This document shows positions 18,694 to 27,137 of a stretch of DNA of 64,000 nucleotides, piece after piece. The notes under the pieces were generated by a model. The model worked only from the letters and a program-made list of their open reading frames with translations, had not been told where the DNA came from and made no database searches. Position numbers and translations under genes: made by a program. Source of the DNA: Bacteroides sp. GM023 (GTDB lineage: Bacteria > Bacteroidota > Bacteroidia > Bacteroidales > Bacteroidaceae); assembly GCF_014750685.1 (NCBI RefSeq), contig NZ_JAAXGE010000003.1:310001-374000 (forward strand), given 5' to 3'. Position 1 is the stretch's first letter, and each line of letters opens with the position of its first letter.

Positions 18694-19584
18694 ATGGCAA
18701 GTAATTATATTCGTTTCGATTGGGCTATGAAACGCTTATTGCGTAATAAAGCCAATTTTGCAGTTCTCGAGGGCTTTCTTACCACTCTTCTGAATGAAAA
18801 GATAGTCATTCAGAAGTTGTTGGAAAGTGAAAGCAATCAAGAGGACGAGTTTGACAAGTATAATCGGGTAGATATGCTTGCGGAAAACTCAAAAGGTGAA
18901 CTTATTTTGATTGAAGTTCAAAATAATAATGAGTATGCGTATTTCCAACGTATGTTATTCGGTACCTCGAAGTTAGTGACTGAATATATAAATCGTGGGG
19001 AAGGGTATGATAAGGTAAGGAAAGTATATAGCGTCAATATTGTATATTTCTCTTTAGGGAGCGGAAAGGATATTGTATATCATGGCAAAACAGAATTCCG
19101 CGGAATCCATCAGGGAGATGTTTTGGAATTGACTCCTTTCCAAAAACAGACATTCAAAGTAGATAGTGTCAGTCAGCTTTATCCCGAATATTATATTCTG
19201 AAGGTCAATGATTTTAATCAAGTGGCTCGGAGTCCGTTGGAAGAATGGATTTATTATCTAAATACAGGTGATATACCCGATAGTGCAACAGCGCCGGGGT
19301 TGGATGAGGCTCGTCAACGCCTGAAACTGGATAAGATGACTAAAGAAGAATTAAATGCTTATTATCGTCATTTGGATAATATAGTGATTCTACGTGATAA
19401 TATATATACCGAACGTGCCGAAGGTCGCATGGAAGGTCGCATGGAAGGTCATGCAGAGGGGCTTATGGAAGGACGTATGGAAGAAAAAAGAGAAATGGCA
19501 CATAATATGAAATCTTTGAATATTCCACTTGATACTATTTCGCAAATAACAGGACTATCCATTGAAGAAATAAAAAGTTTGTAA
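18694..19584 (+). CDS. Rpn family recombination-promoting nuclease / PD-(D/E)XK transposase-like protein
   Basis: A 296-residue protein of the Rpn/PDDEXK family. It opens with YIRFDWAMKRLL, has RVDMLAENSKGELILIEVQNNNEY (the D...ExQ nuclease core, about residues 66-89) and FQRMLFGTSKLV. The C terminus has a repeated EGRMEGRMEGHAEGLMEG helix common in this family, then an HTH-like end (ISQITGLSIEEIKSL). The start at 18694 is supported by AAGGAG 9-10 bases upstream. These proteins act as nucleases in recombination and possibly phage defence. Confidence 0.85.
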   Translation: MASNYIRFDWAMKRLLRNKANFAVLEGFLTTLLNEKIVIQKLLESESNQEDEFDKYNRVDMLAENSKGELILIEVQNNNEYAYFQRMLFGTSKLVTEYINRGEGYDKVRKVYSVNIVYFSLGSGKDIVYHGKTEFRGIHQGDVLELTPFQKQTFKVDSVSQLYPEYYILKVNDFNQVARSPLEEWIYYLNTGDIPDSATAPGLDEARQRLKLDKMTKEELNAYYRHLDNIVILRDNIYTERAEGRMEGRMEGHAEGLMEGRMEEKREMAHNMKSLNIPLDTISQITGLSIEEIKSL

Positions 19585-19627
19585 TAAGATTGCCACAAAA
19601 TATTGTGAATTTAAAAAAGATAAAGAC

Positions 19628-19658
19628 AACGCTTCCATTTTACTGGGAGCGTTTTTTT
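19628..19658 (+). terminator. Rho-independent terminator after the Rpn gene
   Basis: A 10-bp stem with one mismatch (AACGCTTCCA with TGGGAGCGTT) is followed by seven Ts. Confidence 0.85.
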
Positions 19659-19742
19659 GTTGGATGCATATCTATATAAACGTTAGTATACAAACATAGT
19701 AACTTTTGTACAATATTGTTTTCTAGTTCTATTTGAATTGCA

Positions 19743-19750
19743 TACATTTG
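19743..19750 (+). promoter_or_regulatory. -7 element before the TlpA-like gene
   Basis: TACATTTG matches TAnnTTTG and lies 23 bases before the ATG at 19773. The -33 element is unclear. Confidence 0.45.
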
Positions 19751-19772
19751 CTTTATCTAAAAACAAAATAAT

Positions 19773-21389
19773 ATGAAAAACATACTATTAGCAGTCGGAA
19801 TTTCTATGATGGGAATATATGCTGCAGCACAAACCAAGGTTATTGAATATCCGGTAACAGGAACACGTACTACTGACGTATTGGAGTTGTATCAAGTTGA
19901 GATCTCAGATACTGCTCTTATTCTAAAGGGCGATATGTATAGCCGTCCCAATTCATGGGTTAGCATAGCAGCTTCCTCTGTACTGAAAGGGAAACATACT
20001 GGGAAAGAATACCGTCTGAAACGTGCGACAGGTATAAAACTGGATAATAAGGAATATATGTCCTCATCCTGGAACCGTTCATTCACGTTGCAATTTGAAC
20101 CGGTAGATAAACGTGATAAATCGGTGGATTTTGATGAAATGCTGACCGGAGGTAATGGCTTTCAGATAAATGATATTTTCTTAGAGAAGTCAGAGCAAAA
20201 GAAGAAAATACATTGCCATATTGAAGGAAAGGTGATTGATAATCCCGCATATAGTCGTTTGATGTTGATGCCGGAAGGGACCGATCCACGTGTGAAAGAT
20301 TGGATTTCTATTCCGGTACGTGACGGAAAATTCTCCTATGATTTATATGTTGACAGAGAAGAACCCTACGAATTATATGCCTGGAGTGACCAAATGAATG
20401 GTGGTTGGTATCCGGTTTCTTTCCTTTCTGAGAATGGTAATATGAGACTAACTTTATACTCAATGGAGAAAGAACCGGAAATTCATTCGGATGCACCATT
20501 GACAAGCGAATTACTTCGCTTTCAGAAAGAGACTGATGACAAATTCATGATTCCTCTTCGGATGGAAAGAGAGCGTTTGGAGCAGGAAGGAAAAATAGAA
20601 ACTCCGGAGATGAAAGCTTTGTATGAACTGTTTAAAAAGGCAAAAGATGAACAGGAAATGAACGAAATTCGTAGAAAGGCACAACAACTGGAAAAAGAAG
20701 GGAAGGCATATACGGAAGAATATAGAGCATTTGAGCAAAAAAGCCGGGAGGTGTATGGCAAATATGCGGAATATCAAAATAAGTATATTCAGTCAAATCC
20801 TACCTTAGTGGGACTTTATCTGCTGACGCGTCAGGTAAGAAGGATGCGTGGTTCCGATGAAAGTGTTGCTACTTATATAAATCTATATCGTACAGTATAT
20901 GCTGATAAATTTGCAGACAACCCTATGGCAGAGTATATGAAATCATGGGTTTCAAGTAACGAAATAAAGGTTGGTGGAAAGTTTATTGACTTTACAGCAC
21001 CTGATTTGCAGGGTGTACAGCATACATTATCCAAAGAGATACAAGGGAAAGTTGCACTGATCGATTTGTGGGCTTCCTGGTGTGGTCCTTGTCGCCGTAC
21101 TTCTATCAGTATGATTCCTGTCTATGAAGCATATAAGGATAAAGGATTTGTGATAGTGGGCGTAGCTCGTGAACGGAAAGCAGACGATATGCGAAATGCT
21201 GTTGCCAAAGATAAATATCCGTGGCTCAATCTTCTGGAATTAAATGATGCGGGTAAGATATGGGAACAGTATGGTGTTGGCAATGGTGGCGGATGTACAT
21301 ATTTGGTTGATAAGGACGGAAAAATATTGGCTATTCATCCCACCGCAGAGGAAGTAAAAGTTTGGCTAGAGAAACTGCTTGCGGATTAA
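19773..21389 (+). CDS. TlpA-like thioredoxin-domain protein with DUF4369-like N terminus
   Basis: A 538-residue periplasmic or outer-membrane-associated protein. Residues 1-20 are a signal peptide ending AAAQ. A beta-rich DUF4369-like domain covers about 30-220, a highly charged helical stretch about 240-330, and a TlpA/AhpC-type thioredoxin fold about 400-538 with active site WASWCGPC. It probably reduces or isomerises disulfides of envelope proteins. It lies upstream of the NVEALA locus but is separated by a 650-base gap, so co-transcription is doubtful. Confidence 0.85.
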   Translation: MKNILLAVGISMMGIYAAAQTKVIEYPVTGTRTTDVLELYQVEISDTALILKGDMYSRPNSWVSIAASSVLKGKHTGKEYRLKRATGIKLDNKEYMSSSWNRSFTLQFEPVDKRDKSVDFDEMLTGGNGFQINDIFLEKSEQKKKIHCHIEGKVIDNPAYSRLMLMPEGTDPRVKDWISIPVRDGKFSYDLYVDREEPYELYAWSDQMNGGWYPVSFLSENGNMRLTLYSMEKEPEIHSDAPLTSELLRFQKETDDKFMIPLRMERERLEQEGKIETPEMKALYELFKKAKDEQEMNEIRRKAQQLEKEGKAYTEEYRAFEQKSREVYGKYAEYQNKYIQSNPTLVGLYLLTRQVRRMRGSDESVATYINLYRTVYADKFADNPMAEYMKSWVSSNEIKVGGKFIDFTAPDLQGVQHTLSKEIQGKVALIDLWASWCGPCRRTSISMIPVYEAYKDKGFVIVGVARERKADDMRNAVAKDKYPWLNLLELNDAGKIWEQYGVGNGGGCTYLVDKDGKILAIHPTAEEVKVWLEKLLAD

Positions 21390-22012
21390 AATAAGGCCAT
21401 ACATAAAAATAGGACACTTTATGCGTTTTCCTGCTTGAAAATAGAACAGGAGAATAACGTATAGATAAATATCCGATAAATTGGATGTTACGAAAATCCG
21501 TTGTGATTCAATTTATATGCTATTTTAGTACTTATTGCTTGCTATTATGGGGAAATAGTAAATATTCGTCTGAATATAGGAAGTCTATATGGTATTCTGT
21601 TATATCTAAATTTGACAGAATAAAGTCTGAAATAGCTGGAAATATACTAGTTATATCGAGCGATACCGATGAACACCTCGTTGGTCGGTGAGAAAAGAGT
21701 CGTTCCTCACCGACCAACGAGGTGTTCCTTTAAAAGGAACAGGGCTTATTGTAAGGAGGATACTTCGTTTTTTATCCCTTAATTATGCACTTATCAGATT
21801 AGAAATGCATATTCTTGCATTAATTTATGCATTTATTTTTCTCTTTCCTTCAATTTTGATTCAATATAAACGAGTGAAATCTTAAAAATAGAACAGGACT
21901 TCTTACTATGAGTGACAAAGCTAGTGCTTCCTTTGTTACTGGAATTGCATGAATCTTGTTTTTCATTGTATGGATATTCTTTAGCTTATTCGTTGATTAG
22001 TACTAATAATAC
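21390..22012. other. Long AT-rich intergenic region
   Basis: About 650 bases without a convincing gene. It contains a near direct repeat (AAAATAGAACAGGA at 21438-21451 and 21885-21898), a large perfect inverted repeat (annotated separately), and, at its right end, the -7 element of the regulator gene. Two short frames of 65-68 codons cross the inverted repeat but look accidental. Confidence 0.5.
21671..21740. repeat. Perfect 22-bp inverted repeat plus overlapping small hairpin
   Basis: Arms 21671-21692 and 21706-21727 are perfect 22-base reverse complements with a 13-base loop. A second hairpin (GTTCCTT/AAGGAAC, 21724-21740) overlaps its right end. The arms are GC-richer than their surroundings. 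No T-run follows. It resembles the other long hairpins in this window in architecture but not in sequence. Confidence 0.75.
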
Positions 22013-22020
22013 TATCTTTG
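22013..22020 (+). promoter_or_regulatory. -7 element of the membrane regulator gene
   Basis: TATCTTTG lies 26 bases before the ATG at 22047. A TTG at 21993-21995 is 17 bases upstream, slightly closer than usual. Confidence 0.45.
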
Positions 22021-22046
22021 TAGTCGAAAAAGATATAAAATAAAAC

Positions 22047-23090
22047 ATGATGAAGGCCTATAATATTATCCTGTTAGCTATTGCTATTTGTATCGGTGGA
22101 GTTGCATTTTTCTTTGCCTGCAAGTACACATACGAATCTAAGTTATCTACACTTAAACAGAAAGCGAAAGATACTTTTATTGAGGCGGTTGACCAGGAAG
22201 TGAAAAACCGAAAAGTGGAAGGCCCTTTGGTATCTTATTTTGATCCTAAAGCTGTAGCTGCTGAAATACCGGATTCAGTTTATATTAGAGATTCTTTGGG
22301 GGTACATTGGTATCCTTTAGATCGGAAAAAGCATTATATGAATATAACAGACAATACACATTTACGTACTTTGCATAGTTACACTTTTGGAATACGACCT
22401 ATTGTAGCAGATTCATTAAATATTATATGGAGAAAATATTTGTTGAAGACTCATCTTCCTGTCGAATCTGCTTTGTCTATTTCGGTAACGGATGAAAAGG
22501 AAAAAGTAAAATCTTGTGATAAAACCCAATGTGAATGGTGTAATTTCTCAAATATAGTATTTACGTTTTATATTGGTTATGCTTGTGAAATAGAAGTGAA
22601 AGGGTATATCCATTATTCCATATGGAGTATAATGCACGTTGAGCTTTTACTATATTTATTACTGTGTGTGTTTCTTGTTTATGGAATATACAAAACTGGA
22701 ATCTTGGCTCGGAAAAAACTCGTTTTAATGCAACAAAAGAATACTATAGAAGTCTTGAAAGTAGTAAAAGAAGTAGATGCTACTCCTGTACGTGCCTATA
22801 TGTTAAAAGAGGATATAATATTTTATGCGGAGGAAAAGACTATAGAATTCAGAGGGATAAAAACAAAGCTTGCCCCTCAAGCTAGTGAACTGTTGGAGTT
22901 GTTTTTGAACAATAAAGAAAAGCATTATGTTCTAAAAGATGATGAAATAATGAGTAGTTTATGGTCTTATAGGATGGAACGCGTAGATAATGTACATAAA
23001 GCAGTGGGGCGTTTACGTAATATACTTAATAAATTGAATCCTGATATTGACATAGAGAGGAGAATTGAAGCTTATCAATTGCTTCTTTAG
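22047..23090 (+). CDS. Membrane-anchored winged-helix transcription regulator
   Basis: A 347-residue one-component regulator. The first membrane span is residues 5-25. A roughly 165-residue extracytoplasmic domain follows, with a cysteine cluster (SCDKTQCEWC), then a second span (about 197-216). The cytoplasmic C terminus (about 255-347) resembles an OmpR/ToxR-type winged helix: AEEKTIEFRGIKTKLAPQASELLELFLNN then DDEIMSSLW and VHKAVGRLRNILNK. It lies just before the first NVEALA-type peptide gene, which makes it the likely local regulator. The signal it senses is unknown. Confidence 0.75.
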   Translation: MMKAYNIILLAIAICIGGVAFFFACKYTYESKLSTLKQKAKDTFIEAVDQEVKNRKVEGPLVSYFDPKAVAAEIPDSVYIRDSLGVHWYPLDRKKHYMNITDNTHLRTLHSYTFGIRPIVADSLNIIWRKYLLKTHLPVESALSISVTDEKEKVKSCDKTQCEWCNFSNIVFTFYIGYACEIEVKGYIHYSIWSIMHVELLLYLLLCVFLVYGIYKTGILARKKLVLMQQKNTIEVLKVVKEVDATPVRAYMLKEDIIFYAEEKTIEFRGIKTKLAPQASELLELFLNNKEKHYVLKDDEIMSSLWSYRMERVDNVHKAVGRLRNILNKLNPDIDIERRIEAYQLLL

Positions 23091-23245
23091 CTGTTTTGTA
23101 AATATTTTGAAATGTTATAAGTACCGATGAAATCGGTGTTTTTTGAAAAAATGCAGTTGGTCCGAAATGGTCCGCTGCTTTTTTTGTCTATATCTTGCCA
23201 ATCTCCTACATTTGCTCACATAATTAATCCTATTAAGAAAGTACA

Positions 23246-23485
23246 ATGAAAAAGTTATCTATTCTTTTATTTCTATTATGTATAGTGGCTATTGGAGCTA
23301 TTAAGAAACAAAGTTCCCACCAAGATAAAGTGAATTCTTTACTTTTATATAATATTGAAGCATTGGCTGCAGGTGAATCCATGCGACCAGTTATGTGTTT
23401 GGGTAAGGGATCCATAGATTGTCCTGCATCGCATGATAAAGTTGATTATGTTGCCGGGGGATACAGCCTTGAAGAATGGCGTTAG
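23246..23485 (+). CDS. NVEALA-family exported peptide (NIEALA variant)
   Basis: A 79-residue small protein. Residues 1-19 form a hydrophobic export segment. Residues 31-42 read LLLYNIEALAAG, a close variant of the NVEALA motif that defines this Bacteroidetes family, followed by a short C-terminal segment with two cysteines (MCLG, DCPA). Such proteins are assumed to be exported and trimmed after the motif. It overlaps the following lipoprotein gene, suggesting translational coupling. Confidence 0.75.
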   Translation: MKKLSILLFLLCIVAIGAIKKQSSHQDKVNSLLLYNIEALAAGESMRPVMCLGKGSIDCPASHDKVDYVAGGYSLEEWR

Positions 23486-24530
23486 CTTCCTATTGCTTTT
23501 TCTTTTATTTTTTGTCTCATGTTGTAATAGCCATAAAGAATATGGAGAAAATGTATTTCCTTATTCTGGATTTCCACAAGAGAAAGAATTAAGAGGAGAA
23601 GTAATAGAGCTTGATACAGCCTTGTTCCGTTATCCTTTTCGGATACGGATAGAGGGAGATAAAGCCGTAGTGATGGATTTGCATGGTTCTGATTGTTACG
23701 GACATCTATTCCAATATCCCAGCTTTCAGTATTTATCTTCTTTTGGTAGACGTGGAGATTCTCCTACGGAAATGCTGTCAATGGAAAACTTTCGTTTTCA
23801 TAATTATAAAGTATGGACGTTGGATGCTAACAAGAGCGAATTAACTAGGTTAGATTATTCTTCATCCGGTGATTCACTGCTTCGTGAGGAAGCGGTAACA
23901 TTGGATGAAGATATACTTCGACCGCTTGATTTTGCTATATATAATGATACTACTGTCATTGTTCCGGATTATTCCGGTGAAAACCGTTTCTGTTGGATAA
24001 ATCATAATGGAAAGCTCATTAATAAATCAGGAAGTATTCCATCTGCTAATGAAGAAGCGTTACAAAATGCTCGTCCGGCATTGGCGCAGGCGTGGCGTAG
24101 CTTCTTGGATTATAATCCACACAATGGTATTTTGGCTACGGTAACCCAATTGGGAGAGGTCATTGAAGTCTATAACTTGAAAGATAGTACTTATGTAGTA
24201 CGTATAGGTGAACATGGTGAACCTGAATTTAAAATCTCCGATGGGTATGGCATACCAACAGGTATTATGGGATTCAGCGATATTCAAGTAACTGATAGTG
24301 CTATTTATGCGGTCTTTCATGGAACTACTTTTAAGGATATAGCCAAACAAAACGGGCATTTGCCTGACGGTGGAAAGTATATATATGTCTTTAGCCTAAA
24401 AGGAGAACCATTATGTAAATATGTACTCGACCATTATATATATGGTATTTGGGTAGATGAAGCTACTAAAACAATAATGGCGACCGATGTAAATAACGAT
24501 CAGCCAATACTAAAGTTTAGCTTTGGTTGA
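23469..24530 (+). CDS. TolB-like 6-bladed beta-propeller lipoprotein
   Basis: A 353-residue predicted lipoprotein. Starting at the TTG at 23469, it reads as a signal peptide (KNGVSFLLLFLLFFVSC) with the lipid-carrying cysteine. In-frame ATGs at 23433 and 23448 would put 7-12 non-signal residues in front, so TTG is preferred; a G-rich stretch lies just upstream. The remainder shows repeated blade-like strands (FQYLSSFGRRGDSPTEM, YVVRIGEHGEPEF) typical of the Bacteroides propeller family. It overlaps the peptide gene by 17 bases. Its partner or ligand is unknown. Confidence 0.7.
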   Translation: MKNGVSFLLLFLLFFVSCCNSHKEYGENVFPYSGFPQEKELRGEVIELDTALFRYPFRIRIEGDKAVVMDLHGSDCYGHLFQYPSFQYLSSFGRRGDSPTEMLSMENFRFHNYKVWTLDANKSELTRLDYSSSGDSLLREEAVTLDEDILRPLDFAIYNDTTVIVPDYSGENRFCWINHNGKLINKSGSIPSANEEALQNARPALAQAWRSFLDYNPHNGILATVTQLGEVIEVYNLKDSTYVVRIGEHGEPEFKISDGYGIPTGIMGFSDIQVTDSAIYAVFHGTTFKDIAKQNGHLPDGGKYIYVFSLKGEPLCKYVLDHYIYGIWVDEATKTIMATDVNNDQPILKFSFG

Positions 24531-24552
24531 ATTAGATAATTAACTTGATTAA

Positions 24553-24611
24553 AGGAGCAGAATGATGAGTTTGTTCATCTTGCCGGATTTGCTTACATAT
24601 CATCTGCTCCT
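24553..24611. repeat. Imperfect stem-loop between the two peptide modules
   Basis: AGGAGCAGA (24553-24561) pairs with TCTGCTCCT (24603-24611) around a 41-base loop with additional weak pairing. An A/T-rich tract follows. It may be an attenuator or weak terminator separating the first peptide/propeller pair from the second. Confidence 0.4.
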
Positions 24612-24736
24612 AAACCTTTAAAAAAGATTCCGATGCAAACATAAGAATAAAAAGTTAATGTGGCAAACTATTGCTATTCTGTTGAAATGATAAATACAGA
24701 ATAAAAAGGAGAAAGTATGAACTAAAAAGACACAGA

Positions 24737-25030
24737 ATGAAAAAGAAAGTAATGGGCATTATTGCCATTATTGCTATCGCTGCTGTTGCAGGATACAATG
24801 TATATACTTCGCAATACAATGTGAAGTTATCGGTTTTGGCTTTGGCTAATGTAGAAGCATTGGCACAAAGTGGTGAATACCCTGATATGGAAATTACATG
24901 TAATCAGAGTAAACATCATGGTGGTAGATGCTGGCATATGTATGGTGATTGTTATACAGGTTCTATTCTTTGGGATGATTGTAGATTTACTGGAGATATG
25001 CGAGATGCGTGTATTACTCCATGTGACTGA
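24737..25030 (+). CDS. NVEALA-family exported peptide, cysteine rich
   Basis: A 97-residue NVEALA protein. A signal segment (residues 1-24, ending near AGYNVY) is followed by LALANVEALAQSGE (about 35-48), the exact family motif. The C-terminal part, about 50 residues, holds six cysteines (TCN, RCW, DCY, DCR, ACI, PCD) and two histidine clusters, which suggests a small disulfide-linked product. It sits 60 bases before a propeller lipoprotein and is followed by thioredoxin-like, transglutaminase-like and signal peptidase genes. Confidence 0.85.
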   Translation: MKKKVMGIIAIIAIAAVAGYNVYTSQYNVKLSVLALANVEALAQSGEYPDMEITCNQSKHHGGRCWHMYGDCYTGSILWDDCRFTGDMRDACITPCD

Positions 25031-25089
25031 TTAATTTAAGATTTATGGGGTTGTGGGTATTACAACCTCATAATTTAAAAACAAGTATA

Positions 25090-26259
25090 ATGAAAAAAAT
25101 AAATATAATAATATTATTGACTATTATTTGCTCATGTTCTCCAAATAATAAAAAAATATCAGATGGAATTGAAAGGATACCTGTAGAAGTTGATAAAGTA
25201 TCCCGAGATGCTTTGTCTTTTTTAGAGAAAATAGAAATAATTCCTTTAGAAACGAATGACTCATCTTTACTCTATAGATGTAATAAAGTTATTTATGATA
25301 AAAGTACAGACCTATTTGCGATTTACACAAGTGATCAAATTATTTATACATTTTCGGGGAACGGGAAATACATTGATAATTCAAAGAGAAGGAATGGGCA
25401 AGGACCAAAAGATTATATTATGGTATTGGATATAAATTTTAATCCATATTTAAAAGGGATTGACCTATTAAATCCTTATGGGACAATATATACTTATAGC
25501 CCAACATTTGAACTATTGGCTAAGAGAAAATTTAAACCTGAATTTCCTGTGGACTATTTTTTGGCTTTAGATACTAACGATTATATTTTTACTAATCCTT
25601 TTATTTGGACAGATCAAGAGGTTTCATTTGTTAATTTAGAAACCCAACAAGTAATTAATGCAAATTATGAGGGTACTATCTCGGGAAATACGATGGCTCA
25701 TAGCTGTTTTTATAATATAGGGGAACATTTTTACTTTGTGCCTTTAGGTCTCAACTATTATTTCTATCGAATAGATACGAAAGAAAAAAAACTTGAGGCT
25801 ATTATGTATCTTGATTTTGGTAAATCAGAAGTTAAGGCTGATGGTTTGCCTGGGCGAGCTGGGGGAAAGCGGACAGATTCTGATGATGAAAGAAGAAAAA
25901 TAACAGAGGAAGCAACAGAAAGATATCAGTTTTTGAAGAAGTCTGGGGAAATTTTGCCTTTACTTAAATTTTTTAACGATGATTATGTGTATCTCTATCT
26001 AGCTAAGGCGGTGAGAGGATATGGAAGTCATTTTATCTATAATAGGAAGACAAAAAAAGGTTTCTTATTGAAAGATGGAAAGCCTTTCGTAATGTATCCT
26101 TGTTTTGGAATAACTGATAATATATTATTTGCCATTTGCCAACCGGATATGGTATCTCAGTATATAGATCGTAGTTTGATGTCCCCGCAAGAGATATATA
26201 AAATGGAAAAGTTGAAAGAAGATGATAATCCTGTAATTTTAAAATATTATTTAAAATGA
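25090..26259 (+). CDS. 6-bladed beta-propeller lipoprotein
   Basis: A 389-residue lipoprotein. The start at 25090 gives MKKINIIILLTIICSCS, a signal peptide with lipobox ICSC; an upstream ATG at 25045 only adds non-signal sequence. The body has propeller-like blades (YTFSGNGKYIDNSKRRNGQGP, then IDLLNPYGTIYTYS) of the Bacteroides 6-bladed family. Its coding is notably AT rich. It overlaps the next gene by four bases (ATGA). Probably an outer-membrane-attached partner of the NVEALA peptide; function unknown. Confidence 0.75.
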   Translation: MKKINIIILLTIICSCSPNNKKISDGIERIPVEVDKVSRDALSFLEKIEIIPLETNDSSLLYRCNKVIYDKSTDLFAIYTSDQIIYTFSGNGKYIDNSKRRNGQGPKDYIMVLDINFNPYLKGIDLLNPYGTIYTYSPTFELLAKRKFKPEFPVDYFLALDTNDYIFTNPFIWTDQEVSFVNLETQQVINANYEGTISGNTMAHSCFYNIGEHFYFVPLGLNYYFYRIDTKEKKLEAIMYLDFGKSEVKADGLPGRAGGKRTDSDDERRKITEEATERYQFLKKSGEILPLLKFFNDDYVYLYLAKAVRGYGSHFIYNRKTKKGFLLKDGKPFVMYPCFGITDNILFAICQPDMVSQYIDRSLMSPQEIYKMEKLKEDDNPVILKYYLK

Positions 26260-27137
26260 TGATACGTTTCTTGAAGTTTCTAATTTTAGTAACATTGTTG
26301 GTTTCTTGTAAAGAATCAGAGCAAGATAAAGTCGCTCGTTTAGTAAATGAATGGAGTGGGAAGGTTATCCATTTTCCTGATAGTATATGTTTAACGGCTT
26401 ATGGGAGTGATACTGTTTTGACAAAGTATACAAGAGAGCAATCTTTCTACACTATATTGAATTATGTTGATACAATAGGTTGCGTAAGCTGTAGATTACA
26501 ATTGTCACGGTGGAAAGAGATGATGGAAGACTTAGATTCTATTTATCCTAATAGAGTGACCTGCTTAATGGTTTTTAATCCGCAAAGAAAGAGGAAATTG
26601 ATTAAGCATTTAAGAAATAATGAATTCAACTATTTCGTTTACATTGATGAAACGGATACATTGAATAAGATGAATAAATTTTTGAATGAAGAAAATTTTG
26701 CTACATTCTTATTAGATAAAAATGATAAGATAATAGCAATTGGAAATCCTGTTCTCAAGCCTGGGGTAAAGAAATTGTATTATGAAATAATCTTAGGGGG
26801 AAAAATGTTAACATCTGTAGATAAGCAAGCTTTGACTGTTGTTTCTTTATCAAAAGAAAAAATAGAACTTGGAGATTTTTCTTGGGATAAAAGAAAAGAA
26901 GTTGAAGTTGTTATTTCAAATGTAGGGAAATCGCCATTAGTGATAAATGATGTAATTACTTCTTGTGGTTGTACTACAGTAGATTATACTAAAAAACCAG
27001 TCTTACCAGGTGATAATATTATTTTGAAAATAAGGTATAAGGCAGAGCAGCCCGAACATTTTAATAAAACGATTACAGTCTATTGCAATGCAGAAAGTGC
27101 TCCATTAAAATTGAAAATTAGTGGAAATGCAAAATGA
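26256..27137 (+). CDS. Thioredoxin-like / DUF1573 lipoprotein
   Basis: A 293-residue fusion. After a lipoprotein signal (TLLVSC, Cys18), residues about 60-185 form a thioredoxin-like fold with a CVSC motif (Cys76/Cys79). Residues about 195-293 are a DUF1573 Ig-like domain with the characteristic TSCGCTT (near 237). It overlaps its neighbours by four bases on both sides (ATGA junctions), so it belongs to one polycistronic unit with the propeller and transglutaminase genes. It may handle disulfides of the cysteine-rich peptide. Confidence 0.78.
   Translation: MMIRFLKFLILVTLLVSCKESEQDKVARLVNEWSGKVIHFPDSICLTAYGSDTVLTKYTREQSFYTILNYVDTIGCVSCRLQLSRWKEMMEDLDSIYPNRVTCLMVFNPQRKRKLIKHLRNNEFNYFVYIDETDTLNKMNKFLNEENFATFLLDKNDKIIAIGNPVLKPGVKKLYYEIILGGKMLTSVDKQALTVVSLSKEKIELGDFSWDKRKEVEVVISNVGKSPLVINDVITSCGCTTVDYTKKPVLPGDNIILKIRYKAEQPEHFNKTITVYCNAESAPLKLKISGNAK

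Noticed and set aside
21485..21885. Two short plus-strand frames (68 and 65 codons) in the long gap
   Set aside because: They overlap each other across the perfect inverted repeat and have no convincing start signals or family match.
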